A stretch of DNA of 64,000 nt from Pneumocystis sp. 'macacae' (lineage: Eukaryota > Ascomycota > Pneumocystomycetes > Pneumocystales > Pneumocystaceae). Below are positions 1-10,100 of this stretch, piece after piece. Location of the stretch: positions 1-64,000 of the forward strand of contig CM030725.1 of assembly GCA_018127085.1 (NCBI GenBank), given 5' to 3'. Every line of letters starts with the position of its first letter. Position 1 is the stretch's first letter. The notes beneath the pieces are model-generated. The model searched no databases, was not told the origin of the DNA, and was given only the letters and a program-made list of their open reading frames with translations. A program made the position numbers and the translations under genes.

Positions 1-3000
1 CTTAAATTTTCTTTAATCTACGCCTAAATCTAAGTCTAATCTAACATCCACTTCTACTTTTTATCTTTTTTATTTTTACCCTTCACTTATCACCTCTGCT
101 CTGCTCAATTCTTGATTTTTGGTTTACAAAAAAACTCTTTTTATTCTTAATCTACTCTTAAAGCTAATCTAATTCTAATCTACTTCTGCTTCTGCTTCTT
201 CTATCTTGTTACTCTTCTTCTACTCTCTATCTCTATCTCTATCTCCACCACCCACCTCACCTCCTTTTATCAGCACACTGCACACCCTCCTCTTATCTAT
301 ACACCGCGCACACTCACTTGTACCCCTCTCCTACCCCCATCCCACCTCTCCCCTACCTCATACTAACTGCTACTAAGTGCTTGGTGCACACCATCTTACT
401 TGCACCGTACACATTTTTTTCACATCCAACCTCCCCCACCTGAGCCCACCTCGATGCCTCGTGCACACCTCATATCTCACTGCTTGGTGCACACTCACTC
501 GCTACTTCGTGCACATCTTCTCCCCTCTTGCTTCACCTCTCACTTTGTTCCTGTTCACTCTCATTTACAAAAAACATTTTATTTTTTCCTCTTTTAAATC
601 TATCCAAATTCTACTTCAATGCTTAGATCTACTTCTTATCTGTTGTGCTTTTTGTTTTATTCTTCACCTTCATTTTCCAGTAACCTCTGCTTATTACGTG
701 CTTATTACGTGTCACTTGCTCTTCATTCATGAAAATTCTTTTTATTTTTTACTCCCCTCTAACTCTAATCTAAACCCACTTCTAAACGCAATTCAATCTA
801 ATCTTCGTGTTTGCTTTTTATTTTTTGGTGTTTTTTATTTTTTATTCACCATCACCCTCTCACTCTTGTTCACTCGTCACTTATTCTTCATTTATAAAAA
901 ATACTTTATTCATTACTCCCCTCTAACCCTAATCTAAATCTACTTTTAAATGCAATTCAATCTAATCTTCGTGTTTGCTTTTTATTTTTTGGTGTTTTTA
1001 TTTTTTCTTCACCACCCTCTCTACTCACTTATTCTTGCTCACTCGTCACTTGCTCTTCATTTACAAAAAATACTTTATTTTTTACTCCCCTCCAATTCTA
1101 ATCTAAACTCACTTCTAAACTCGTTTTAATCTAATTTTTGCATCTCCTCTTTATTTCTTATGGTTCCTGTTTTCTTATCCACCTTATCTACACCTTCCAA
1201 TTTTCCTAGTCTTGATTTACAAAAAATTCTTTTTATTCTCCATTTCTTCTTAAATTTAATCTACATCAAATCCTGATCTAACACTCACTCACACCTACTT
1301 CTCTTCTCTTGTATTTTTATCTTCCATCCACCACCTCTAACTCTACCTTCCACCAATTTTCTTATTTTTGGTTTACAAAAAAACTCTTTTTATTCTTAAT
1401 CTACTTTTAGAACTAATCTAATTCTACTTCTACTTCTATTCTGTTATTCTTATTTTTTACTCCACCACTTCTTATCTCCACCACCCACCCCACCTCCTCT
1501 TATCAGCACACCGAACACCCTACCTTTCAGCACCGCGCACACGCACTTGTACCCCTACTTCTACCCCTCTCCTACCTCCCCTCCCTACCTCCTCCTACTA
1601 ACTGCTACTAATGCTTCGTGCACACCACTTCATCTCCTCGGTACACACTTTTTTCACATCCGACCTCCCCCACCCTCCCCCATCTTACCTCGTAGACACC
1701 CCCTCATTGCTTGGTGCACACCTCATACTTTGCTACCTCTTGAAACCCTCTCCTACTTCCCACCTTGTTCTTTATTTTTTATTTACAAAAAAAAAAATTA
1801 TTCCCTTCTTTCTCCCTCTAACTCTAATCTAAACCCACTTCTACACTCAATTTCAAACTAATCTTTACCTCTGTTTCTTATCTCCTGCTGTTCTTATTTT
1901 CTTATCCACTTTATCTACACCTTCCAACTCTTCTAGTCTTGACTTACAAAAAATTCTTTTTACCTTTCATTTTTCTTTAATTCTAGCCTAAATCCAAGTC
2001 TAATCTACCATTCACTCTCACTTCTTTTTTCTTTCATTTTTACCCTTCACTTATCACCTCTGCTCTGCTTAACTCTTGATTTTTGACTTACAAAAAAATT
2101 CTTTTTATTCTTAATCTATTTTTAAAACCAATCTAATTCTAATCTAATCTGTGCTTCTACTCTTTTCTTTCTATACTCCTCTTCAACTCTCCACCTCTAC
2201 TCTTACCCCCTCCACCCTCTCTTATCTGCACACTGCACACCCTACCTTATCTACGGTGCACACGCACTTGTACCCCTACTTCTACCCCTCTCCTACCTCC
2301 CCTCCCCTCCCTACCTCCTCCTACTAACTGCTACTAATGCTTCGTGCACACTCTCATCTGCTCGGTACACATTTTTTTCACACCCGACCTCCCCCACCCT
2401 CCCCAATCTTACCTCGTAGACACCCTCCTCATTGCTTGGTGCACACCTCCTACCTTACTGCTTGGTGCACACGCTCGCCTCGTCATCTCGTACTCCTCTC
2501 CACCTCATCAGTTCTTCGTTTTTTGTTTACAAGAAAAAAGCTTTTTACTCTATTCTTTCTCCCTCCAACTCCAATCTAAACCCACTTCTAAACGCAATCC
2601 AATCTGATTTTTACTTTTAATTATCTCTTGTATTTTATCTTTGCCCACTATCGTCTCATTTCCACCTCATTCTTCCACTTTTGATCTGAAAAAACATTTT
2701 TATCCTATTCTTCTCCTTCCTCAATCTAGTCTAATTCTACGCTTAATTTCAATCTAATCTCTGCTCCTAGTTTTTATCTCTTGTATTTTTTCCCTTTACT
2801 CGTTATCCACTCCACCTCGTCAATTCTCTTGTACTTTCGATCTGCTTGAAAAAACTTTGTTCTTTACTTCTTAAATACGAGTCAATTCTAACCTAAATCT
2901 GAGTCTAATCTAACACCCACTCTCATTTCTTTTGTTTTGTATTTTCACCTTTCACCCACTATCTCCAACTCTGCCTAACTCTTGATTTTTGGTTTACAAA

Positions 3001-3300
3001 AAAACTTTTTATTCTTTATTTACTCTTAATTCTAAGCTAAATCTAACGTCTACTTCTAGTTCTTTTGTTTTATTTTTTTGCTCTGTTACTCAGCTCCACC
3101 ACCTCTTGCTCACTACTTTATCAGCACCGTGCACACCTCCACCTATCCCATCTGCTGTGCACACCCACCTCTACTTCGTGCACACACTCATCTCGCTGCC
3201 TGGTGCACACCTCTCCCCGCCTTCTTCCTGTTCACCCTTGACATGCAGGAAAAAACCGTTTATTCCATTCTTTCCGCCTCCAATTGAGTCGAAATCAACG
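1..3300. repeat. Subtelomeric pyrimidine-rich higher-order repeat
   Basis: The plus strand is dominated by C and T and contains no credible gene. A landmark block with TTTTTGGTTTACAAAAAAAC followed by a CTTTTTATTCTT-like stretch recurs near 120, 1370, 2085 and 2990. A second landmark, CTTGTACCCCT, recurs near 317, 1546 and 2267, always followed by CTACTAA and a cluster of GTGCACAC sites. This gives about four copies of a unit of roughly 720-1240 bp. Smaller TTTACAAAAAA blocks followed by TCTAATCTAAAC-type runs repeat inside each unit. Open frames here are chance products of low complexity. The position next to msg genes suggests subtelomeric filler; no TTAGGG telomere array is seen. Confidence 0.75.
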
Positions 3301-3750
3301 CAAATCCCGTGCAAACATCGACACATTATTCCTTAATCTGCCCCCCTCACCCTCACCCTCTCCTCTGCCTTACCCCACATTTACCCCACATTTCCCCACA
3401 CAAATTCTGCTTTTTCGGTGGGGAGTTTCCGTTTTCGGCCACAAATGCGGGGTAGCCGCCCCCCTCCTCGCTGCTTGCGCTTACCCCACACAAATTTTAT
3501 TTTTTTGCGGGGTAAATGCGGGGTAGTTCCGGACTAATTTCGGGCAAACACGCGCGTCCAAAACACGCCCACACGCGTCTAACGCGCACACTGCATACTG
3601 TGAGGCAGGAATACACTGTGTGCGGAGGCTGGCGTGCACAGTACGAGGTGCGGGGGAGGCGGCGTGCACAGTGCAGGGAGAGCGTCCCGGTAAAATGCAC
3701 TCATCATTCCCTAAATATACATGCCCGTCCCAAACCATATTTACCCATTT
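3301..3750. other. Msg gene 1 3' flank with G-rich motif repeats
   Basis: This is non-coding DNA between the pyrimidine repeat and msg gene 1. TACCCCACA / TGCGGGGTAA motifs occur at about 3370-3402, 3447-3454 and 3481-3526. A GC-rich stretch with GTGCAC sites follows at 3540-3690. From about 3690 to the stop codon the sequence is clearly related to the same position downstream of msg gene 2, so it is probably 3' UTR. Open frames in it have no recognisable product. Confidence 0.6.
3373..3498. repeat. Left arms of inverted repeat bracketing msg gene 1
   Basis: Two related copies (about 3373-3402 and 3481-3498) of a TTACCCCACACAAATTTT-type sequence sit beyond the 3' end of msg gene 1. Both are reverse complements of the single copy upstream of the gene at 6913-6942. 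The second matches over 18 bp without mismatch. Confidence 0.85.
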
Positions 3751-6700
3751 CTAAATCATAACTGAAATCATCATCCCCAACAACACCCCCTTCATTACAC
3801 TCCACCCACGCATCCTCAGCCCCCCACTCGGCTTCACCTCGCCTGCCTCGTCCCCTGTCGTGCACCTCGTCGGCTTGCACCGTCGGGTCGACGTCAGCGT
3901 CACCGTCGATGTCGTCGTCGATGTGGATGTGGATGTGCTTGTGTGCGTCGATGTGTGTGTGACCCACGTGTCTGTCGTTTTAATTGATGTGCACTGCTCA
4001 GTTCCTGCTTTTCCTGCGTCTGATCCAACTATCGTTGTTGTCGTCGTCGTCGTCGTCGTTGTCGTTGATGTCTCTACCTTGTGCTCCGTCACCTCCAATG
4101 GTTCTAGTTTTAGACATATTTTATCTATTTTTTCGCATGCATCTTTACATCCTTCACATTCTTTTCTTAACCCACATTTTTTTAATGAATCTTCGCACTC
4201 CTCCTTCAACTCTACATACAAACCAAACGCCTGTGACACCAAATCAAATGCCTCTAACTCCTTCTCTGTGATGTGTGCCTTTGCTGCTGCATTTCTTCTT
4301 ACAAGTTTAAACTGTACTGCATTTTTTCCTGTATTAGATACTGCTGGTACTGCTGCTGGTGCTGCTGCTTGACTTTCTGCCTTACTATCCGATGTTTTCG
4401 TTTTAGATAAAATAAGATTTGCTTTTCCCATCGCTTCTACTGCCTTCTTTTTAATATCTTCATACTCTTTTTCTTTCTCTTCAAGTTCTTTGCTGGCCTC
4501 TGTGAGCCTTTTCGTTAGCCCAGGGCATCGCTTCTTGACTTCTTCTACTAGTTTCTTACATAGTTCTTTTTTAACTTCTTCATCTTCATTTTTAGTATTT
4601 TTGTTTATGCACAAAGTCTCAAGTCCATTGGTTGCGTTTTTCCAGATTGTACAGTATTTGTTAAGTTCTTCTTTACATTTTTCCTTTGTATTTAAGTGAC
4701 CCTTTAGTTCATATATTACTTCCTCTTCCAATTCCAGCTGTCTAATGACTGTTTTGCATTCCTCTTTAAGTCCTTTACAATATTTATTCTCTTCAGCTGT
4801 CAAATTCCCACAGCTCGACATAAACTTATTGCAAAACGGCATCCAACTCCTACATGTTGCTTCCTTTGTGTTTTGCTCCTTCGCTTTAGCGATAACGCCT
4901 TCTGTTTGTATACGCCCACCCAGCACGGCGCACTTCGCGCCCACGTTTTGCGTGAGGTACGTGCAGGTGGCGTTCGGCGCGACACACCCAAGCGCGTACC
5001 GCGTCCTCCCCCGTCTCCCCCACCCACTGCATCGCCCTCTCAGTGTTTCTACGCACGAATCAAACCTATCCAGGTCTGCCACTCTCTCCGCCAACAACTT
5101 CTCTTCCAATTGCTCCGCAACGCCCAGCCTTGCGCAGTGATGCCTCAGCGTCCGGCAGGGCCACTCGATGTGCTTTGAATCCTGCTCCAAGTCTGCACAC
5201 TTCTTCAATAAATCCGTGCAGTGCTGCCTCGTTGGGAGATCCCGCTTTGCGTCCAGATGTTCTTGCAATATGTTTGTCTTTGCATGCAAATCGTTTAACA
5301 GAACAAAAAGTGCTTCGTCTGGCTGTACGCATAATACGAACAACTCTTTGCTTTTACTTTTTAAACCTTTACATACTTCTAACAATTCCTTATGAAATTT
5401 TTCAGGCGATTTCCAAATTTCACCATAGAATTCCCCTCGCAGTCTTTCCTGTAATAACTCATTTGCTAACGCATCAAGTCCTTTTTTATAACATGCTGCC
5501 TTAACATTCTTACATAGAGTCATAAAAGATGCTTGATTTTCATAGTAAAAACAGATCGATTGTAATGTTCTACAATCATCTTCAGTGAGGAAATTATCTA
5601 TTTCGTTCCACAATGTAATCTCATTCTTTTTAAACTGTTTATTCTCTATTCTTGCTGCAAGAGCTTTCTCTTCTTTTTCAAACGTCTGTTTAAATTCTTG
5701 ACACTTATTATCATGTTTTCCTGTATCATTACATAATTCTTTTATACTTTTCTCAAGATAGTCAATAGACTTGCATTTATCAGTGAGTACTTTTTTACAT
5801 TGTTTGTCATCAAAGGCGGTCGTTCCTGACAAAAACACTAACAAATCAATAATTTCTACTTCCAACACTTTTCCAATAAGAATGCCATGCGCTGCGGCCT
5901 CCTCATAGAGCTGCCCCAATCCTATTTTTTCCGCTACTGTAGGCTCTGGCTTTGTAGGATTAAAATCTGAACTCGGTGCTGTATAAACAATTTCTTTTTC
6001 TTTGCACTTTTCTTTCAACTTATTACAATCTGGTTTGTTATCTTTACAATTTGCCTCATAAAAGTGGCATTCCATAAGTAGAATTTGTCCCTTTTCTTGT
6101 AATTCAGTGTCTTTATCTAATACTTTTCCTATCTCTGTCTTTAGAGAATTACACTTATCCTGCGCTTTTGCTACTAAAGGCGTACATATATTATCTGAAT
6201 CAATGCATTTCTTCAACAACTCGTCACTTTCATGACCCAATTCAAGACAAACATTCTTAATCTTCGCTTTACATAAACCTTCTTCTTTAAGATCCCCGTT
6301 AAGCGCCCTCAAAAGAGCTTCCTCTGCTACCTCCTCACGCTTCTTCTGGTAGCAATTTGTTCTTAACTTAATACAGTTCTCTTTAAGTTCATTAGGACAT
6401 GCTGCTTCCAAAAACAGGCACTGTTCCTGATTCTTTAGACAGATATCATCCGTTAATTCTGAAAATTTTTTTACTAATTCTTTCTCAAGTTCAGTTTTAA
6501 AATCAGTGCATTTTTTTGTGACTTTTGCTTGAAGATTTTTACATTTTGTTTCTTCTGTGCCGTCTTTGCATATTCCTTTTAGTTTTTCACCCATATTATC
6601 TAATTTAGGATCTATTTTTTTTAATTCTCCACAGTATCCTTTTAATTTTCCTTTGCACTGTTGTTCTCCTAGATTATCTTCTCTTAAAATCAAAGCCAAG

Positions 6701-6783
6701 AGATGTTCTTCATCCTCATATACATTAACTCCTTTCCCCCCTGCATCCCGCCTCTTGACCGCCCGCGCCACCCCCCGCGCCAA
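3751..6783 (-). CDS. msg: Major surface glycoprotein (msg family I), silent donor copy without ATG
   Basis: About 1010 codons encode a GPI-anchored, cysteine-rich surface glycoprotein. Repeated Msg-type blocks with C-x(6-7)-C-type spacings cover most of the protein. A threonine run lies near residue 915, followed by a Ser/Thr-rich segment (THTSTSTSTS) and a hydrophobic GPI-signal tail (GVLLGMMISVMI). The frame opens with ARGVARAVKRR; the codon taken as first is TTG, and an in-frame TGA lies a short way upstream, so there is no start codon. In Pneumocystis, family I copies lack a start and are expressed only after recombination at the junction element with the single UCS expression site, with KR a presumed kexin site. 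No UCS is visible here. GC content is uneven inside the gene, with a GC-rich block at 4900-5060. The family call is firm; silent status is inferred from the missing ATG. Confidence 0.9.
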   Translation of the reverse strand: MARGVARAVKRRDAGGKGVNVYEDEEHLLALILREDNLGEQQCKGKLKGYCGELKKIDPKLDNMGEKLKGICKDGTEETKCKNLQAKVTKKCTDFKTELEKELVKKFSELTDDICLKNQEQCLFLEAACPNELKENCIKLRTNCYQKKREEVAEEALLRALNGDLKEEGLCKAKIKNVCLELGHESDELLKKCIDSDNICTPLVAKAQDKCNSLKTEIGKVLDKDTELQEKGQILLMECHFYEANCKDNKPDCNKLKEKCKEKEIVYTAPSSDFNPTKPEPTVAEKIGLGQLYEEAAAHGILIGKVLEVEIIDLLVFLSGTTAFDDKQCKKVLTDKCKSIDYLEKSIKELCNDTGKHDNKCQEFKQTFEKEEKALAARIENKQFKKNEITLWNEIDNFLTEDDCRTLQSICFYYENQASFMTLCKNVKAACYKKGLDALANELLQERLRGEFYGEIWKSPEKFHKELLEVCKGLKSKSKELFVLCVQPDEALFVLLNDLHAKTNILQEHLDAKRDLPTRQHCTDLLKKCADLEQDSKHIEWPCRTLRHHCARLGVAEQLEEKLLAERVADLDRFDSCVETLRGRCSGWGRRGRTRYALGCVAPNATCTYLTQNVGAKCAVLGGRIQTEGVIAKAKEQNTKEATCRSWMPFCNKFMSSCGNLTAEENKYCKGLKEECKTVIRQLELEEEVIYELKGHLNTKEKCKEELNKYCTIWKNATNGLETLCINKNTKNEDEEVKKELCKKLVEEVKKRCPGLTKRLTEASKELEEKEKEYEDIKKKAVEAMGKANLILSKTKTSDSKAESQAAAPAAVPAVSNTGKNAVQFKLVRRNAAAKAHITEKELEAFDLVSQAFGLYVELKEECEDSLKKCGLRKECEGCKDACEKIDKICLKLEPLEVTEHKVETSTTTTTTTTTTTIVGSDAGKAGTEQCTSIKTTDTWVTHTSTHTSTSTSTSTTTSTVTLTSTRRCKPTRCTTGDEAGEVKPSGGLRMRGWSVMKGVLLGMMISVMI
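4033..4068 (-). repeat. Trinucleotide run coding poly-threonine in msg gene 1
   Basis: A GTC/GTT run on the plus strand encodes about eleven consecutive threonines just before the Ser/Thr-rich tail of msg gene 1. Msg gene 2 has a shorter, interrupted version at the same place. It is a likely length-variable site and probably carries O-linked sugars. Confidence 0.7.
6747..6771 (-). promoter_or_regulatory. CRJE-like recombination junction element, msg gene 1
   Basis: The 25-nt segment encoding ARAVKRR matches the same segment at the start of msg gene 2 with a single T/C difference. Its core, read on the minus strand, is GTGGCGCGGGCGGT followed by AAGAGGCGGG. It corresponds to the conserved recombination junction element described for Pneumocystis msg genes, where a silent copy joins the expression-site leader. 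The encoded KR is the presumed kexin cleavage site. Confidence 0.8.
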
Positions 6784-7112
6784 ATTCTGACCGACGACCT
6801 GAAAGCCGAGTTTGCCGGGTCATCTTGAGCTTTCACGCAGAAACTAACGCAGTGTGCGATAAATGTAGTGTCAGTGTGCCCCTTCTTATCTCTTGTGTCA
6901 CGTGATATATCTAAAATTTGTGTGGGGTAAATGTGGGGTAAACGCGAAAATTGAATTACGATAAACGAAGATAGAAGACGTGGTGAATGGGCATAAAGGA
7001 CACAGGTAGGTTGGAGTACGGACAGACTACGCGAGAATACGTCTCGTTAAATGCACTTCATGTCAATTGTTCCTTAATATACATGCAGTCCCAAACCATG
7101 TCCATTTGCTCT
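6784..7112. other. Spacer between msg genes 1 and 2
   Basis: These 329 bp hold no gene. They contain an 8-bp palindrome TCACGTGA (6898-6905), two GTGGGGTAA motifs (6921-6942) that are inverted relative to copies beyond the 3' end of gene 1, and from about 7045 the 3' UTR-like block shared with gene 1. No UCS-like leader or promoter is recognisable upstream of gene 1. Confidence 0.6.
6913..6942. repeat. Right arm of inverted repeat bracketing msg gene 1
   Basis: The 18-mer AAAATTTGTGTGGGGTAA at 6913-6930 is exactly repeated in reverse complement at 3481-3498. The slightly longer stretch to 6942 matches the reverse complement of about 3374-3402 with a one-base gap. The two sets of arms lie on either side of msg gene 1. 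Confidence 0.85.
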
Positions 7113-10100
7113 CTAAATCATAACCGAAATAACCATTCCCAATAACACCCCTCTTACCACACTCCACCCTGTCATCCTCAACCCTCTACTTGGATGTACA
7201 TCTCCCGCCTCATCCCCTGTCGTACATTTTGTAGGCTTGCACCGTCTTGTCGATGTTAGCGTGACTGTGGACGTAATAGTAGATGTAGATGTCGATGTAC
7301 TAGTGTGTGTCGACGTTTTCGTAACCCATGTATCTGTCGTTTTAACTGACTTGCATTCTTCCACGGTCTCCCCTCCTGGTCCGACAGTCTTTGTTGTCGT
7401 CGTTGTGACGTTCTGTGTCACTATTTTCTGCGATCTTATGTCTAGCGGCTTCAGACCGCCACATGTCTTGTCAATCTCCTTGCAGACACCTTCTATGGTT
7501 TTGCAATCTTCTTTAATCCCGCAATCCGAGTTTAGCCGGGTACATCGCTCCCTCAATTCTACATATCTTGCTAACACATCTGCTGCCAAATCCAATGCTC
7601 TCGCCTCTAGTTCTGTGACCGGCACATCTTTAGCCCCTCTCCGCACTATCTTTACATGCTTCATGGTATCTTTATCCCTGTTTACTGCTGCGTCCTTTTT
7701 TCCCCCATTTTCCGCGTTATCTCCACCTGTCTTTGCAAGAGACAAAACAAGGTTAGAGTCTTTAATTGCTTTCTCTGCCTGTTTTTTAAGTTCATTAAAT
7801 TTCTCCAAATCCTTTTCCAGATCTTCTGCTGGTTGTTCTAATTCCGTTGGTAATATTGCACATTGCTGCTTTACTTCTGCCACAAGTTTCTGGCAGAGCT
7901 CCTTTCTAACTTGATTATCATCCTTTCGACCGTTATCTTTGGTGTTAGTTTTGCACAGATTACTGATCGATGCATTTTTTACGTTTTCCAATATTGTGCA
8001 ATAGCTCTGTAGTGCAGGAATACATTTATTCTCGTCAGACAATTTTCCTCGAAATTCTACCTTAAGAGCATTTTCTAAAGCCTTCCTCTTGTAGAATGGC
8101 TCACAATATCCTTCAAGTTTTATGCAGAAAGCATCTTTTTTTTTGAGATCTGGACAGTTAGGTCCAAATTTACTACAGTATGAGTGCCAGAAAGGACAAA
8201 ATCTTTCCAATGATCCTATTCTGGGGTTATTCTCGTCAAATTCGTGACTGATATTTGAAGCTTTTATATTCTTTTCAAAGACTTTGCACCTACTTTGCAC
8301 ATCATCTACCATCAGCTTACACGTAGCGCTCTGGAAGGCACATACGAGAGAAAAGCGCCCGTCTCCCCTCCTAGTCCATAGACTACACTTTTTCTTCAAA
8401 TATCCGTTGCAATTCTCCTCATCCTTCAGCGTATCCTTCTGCTCACTAAGTAAAAGCGCCTTCAGCAATTCTGTCGTCCCCAGCCGCTCACACTGCTGCT
8501 CCAGCGTATAGCACGGCCACCTGATTTCATTCGAATCTTGCTCCAGCTCTTGACACTTCCTCCCCAGCTCCTTGCAGTCCTTGTCCCCCGGGAAATCGCG
8601 CTTCTTGTCCAGTTGTTCCCGCAGAAAGACCGTTCTCATCTGGTGATCATGCGTAAGCAACCGGAGCGCCTTTAGTGGCTGTACGCACAGAACAAACAAC
8701 TCGTCGTACGGAAAGGTCCCTTTATTTCCCTTCAGTTCTCCACAGACTTCCACTAATTTTTTCTGAAATTCTTTACGCCACGTTTCATTTGAACCGTGCA
8801 GCAGCCCCCGCATTTCTCTTTGCAACATGCTGTTTGCACGCGCATCAAGCCCTCTTTTGTAGCACGCTGCCCTCACGTTCATACATGCTTTTTCTCCATC
8901 CTGACACTTCTTTTCAAAATAAAAGCAATAAGACTCTAGTTTTGCACACTCTTCGCTGCTAAGAAATGTTGGTAACTGCTCCCATCCAATGATTCCATTA
9001 TGTATATTTTTTTTGTCAAAAAGATTATTCTTAAGAATTGTTGGCTTGAGATTGTCGCAGATCTTTTTAACATCGTCTTTTAATTCTTTACATTTATCCT
9101 CCCCATCTTTACTCGGAGCATTTCCTTTACATAGATTCTCAAGAGTCTCATGTTCATGAGTGCTTTTGCATTTTTCTTTAAGGACTTCTTCACATTTTTT
9201 TTGATCATCTCCACTTAAAGTTGAATCTTGAATCAACAACGCCAGCAAAGCAGTCGCATCCCTCACACGCTGCCCCCCGATAACAACGCCGTCCTCCTCC
9301 GCCCCCCTGTAAAGCTCTTCCAGTCCTATGTCCTCTGCCAGCGATGCCGCCGGCCTCGTCGGATCAAAAGGCGGTCCTGGCGGTATATACGCGATGTTTT
9401 GCTTTTGGCATTCTTCTGCTAATTTATCGCAGTCTGGTATATATTCTTTACAATTTTGGCTAGAAGTTTTATTGCATTCCGATTTATCCCCTTGACAGTC
9501 CCCTCTGTGAAAGTAACATTGCTCAAGCAGTGATAAACATTTTCCTCTTAATCCGTCCTTTTTAGTGAGTGCTTCTTTAACAGTCTTTTCTAGATCAGTG
9601 CATTTTTCCTGTTTTCCTGCCACAAATTTTTTGCACGTTGTTTCTTGATCAAGGCAAAGTTTTGTTAACTCATTACTTTCTTGGCTCAATTCTAAACAAA
9701 CTTCCTTGAGCTTTTTTTTACAATCATCATCACTCTCAATACTTCCGCGAACTGCTCTTAAAAGAACTTCTTCTGCCACTCCGTCTCTTTTTTTTTGATA
9801 ACATTTATTCCTTAGCTCATTACACTTCTCTGTAAGTTCTTTTGGACATGCTCCTTCCAAAAACAAACATTGTTGTTCATTCTTTTTGCAATCATCATGA
9901 GTTAATTTCGAAGTATCTTTTTCTACTTTCCCAAGTTCCGTTTCAAATGCAGTGCATTTTGTTTTAACTTTATTTTTTAATTCTGTGCATTTTTCTTCCT
10001 GCTTTTTATCTTCTTTGCATGTTTCTTTTAATTTTGAATAGATTCTAAAGTTTTCATCTATTCCTTTCAAATTTTCACAGTATTCTTTTAGTTTTTTCTT

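Noticed and set aside
377..3336. Several open frames of 60-186 codons in the pyrimidine-rich repeat
   Set aside because: They arise from C/T-rich low complexity with few stops, overlap in several frames and have no domain-like content.
3860..5504. Plus-strand frames antisense to msg gene 1 (and similar ones over msg gene 2)
   Set aside because: They mirror the composition of the coding strand, for example valine runs opposite threonine codons, and have no independent support.
6784..6832. ATG at 6830-6832 as a start for msg gene 1
   Set aside because: It is in a different frame from the msg coding region and no splice pair fixes the phase.
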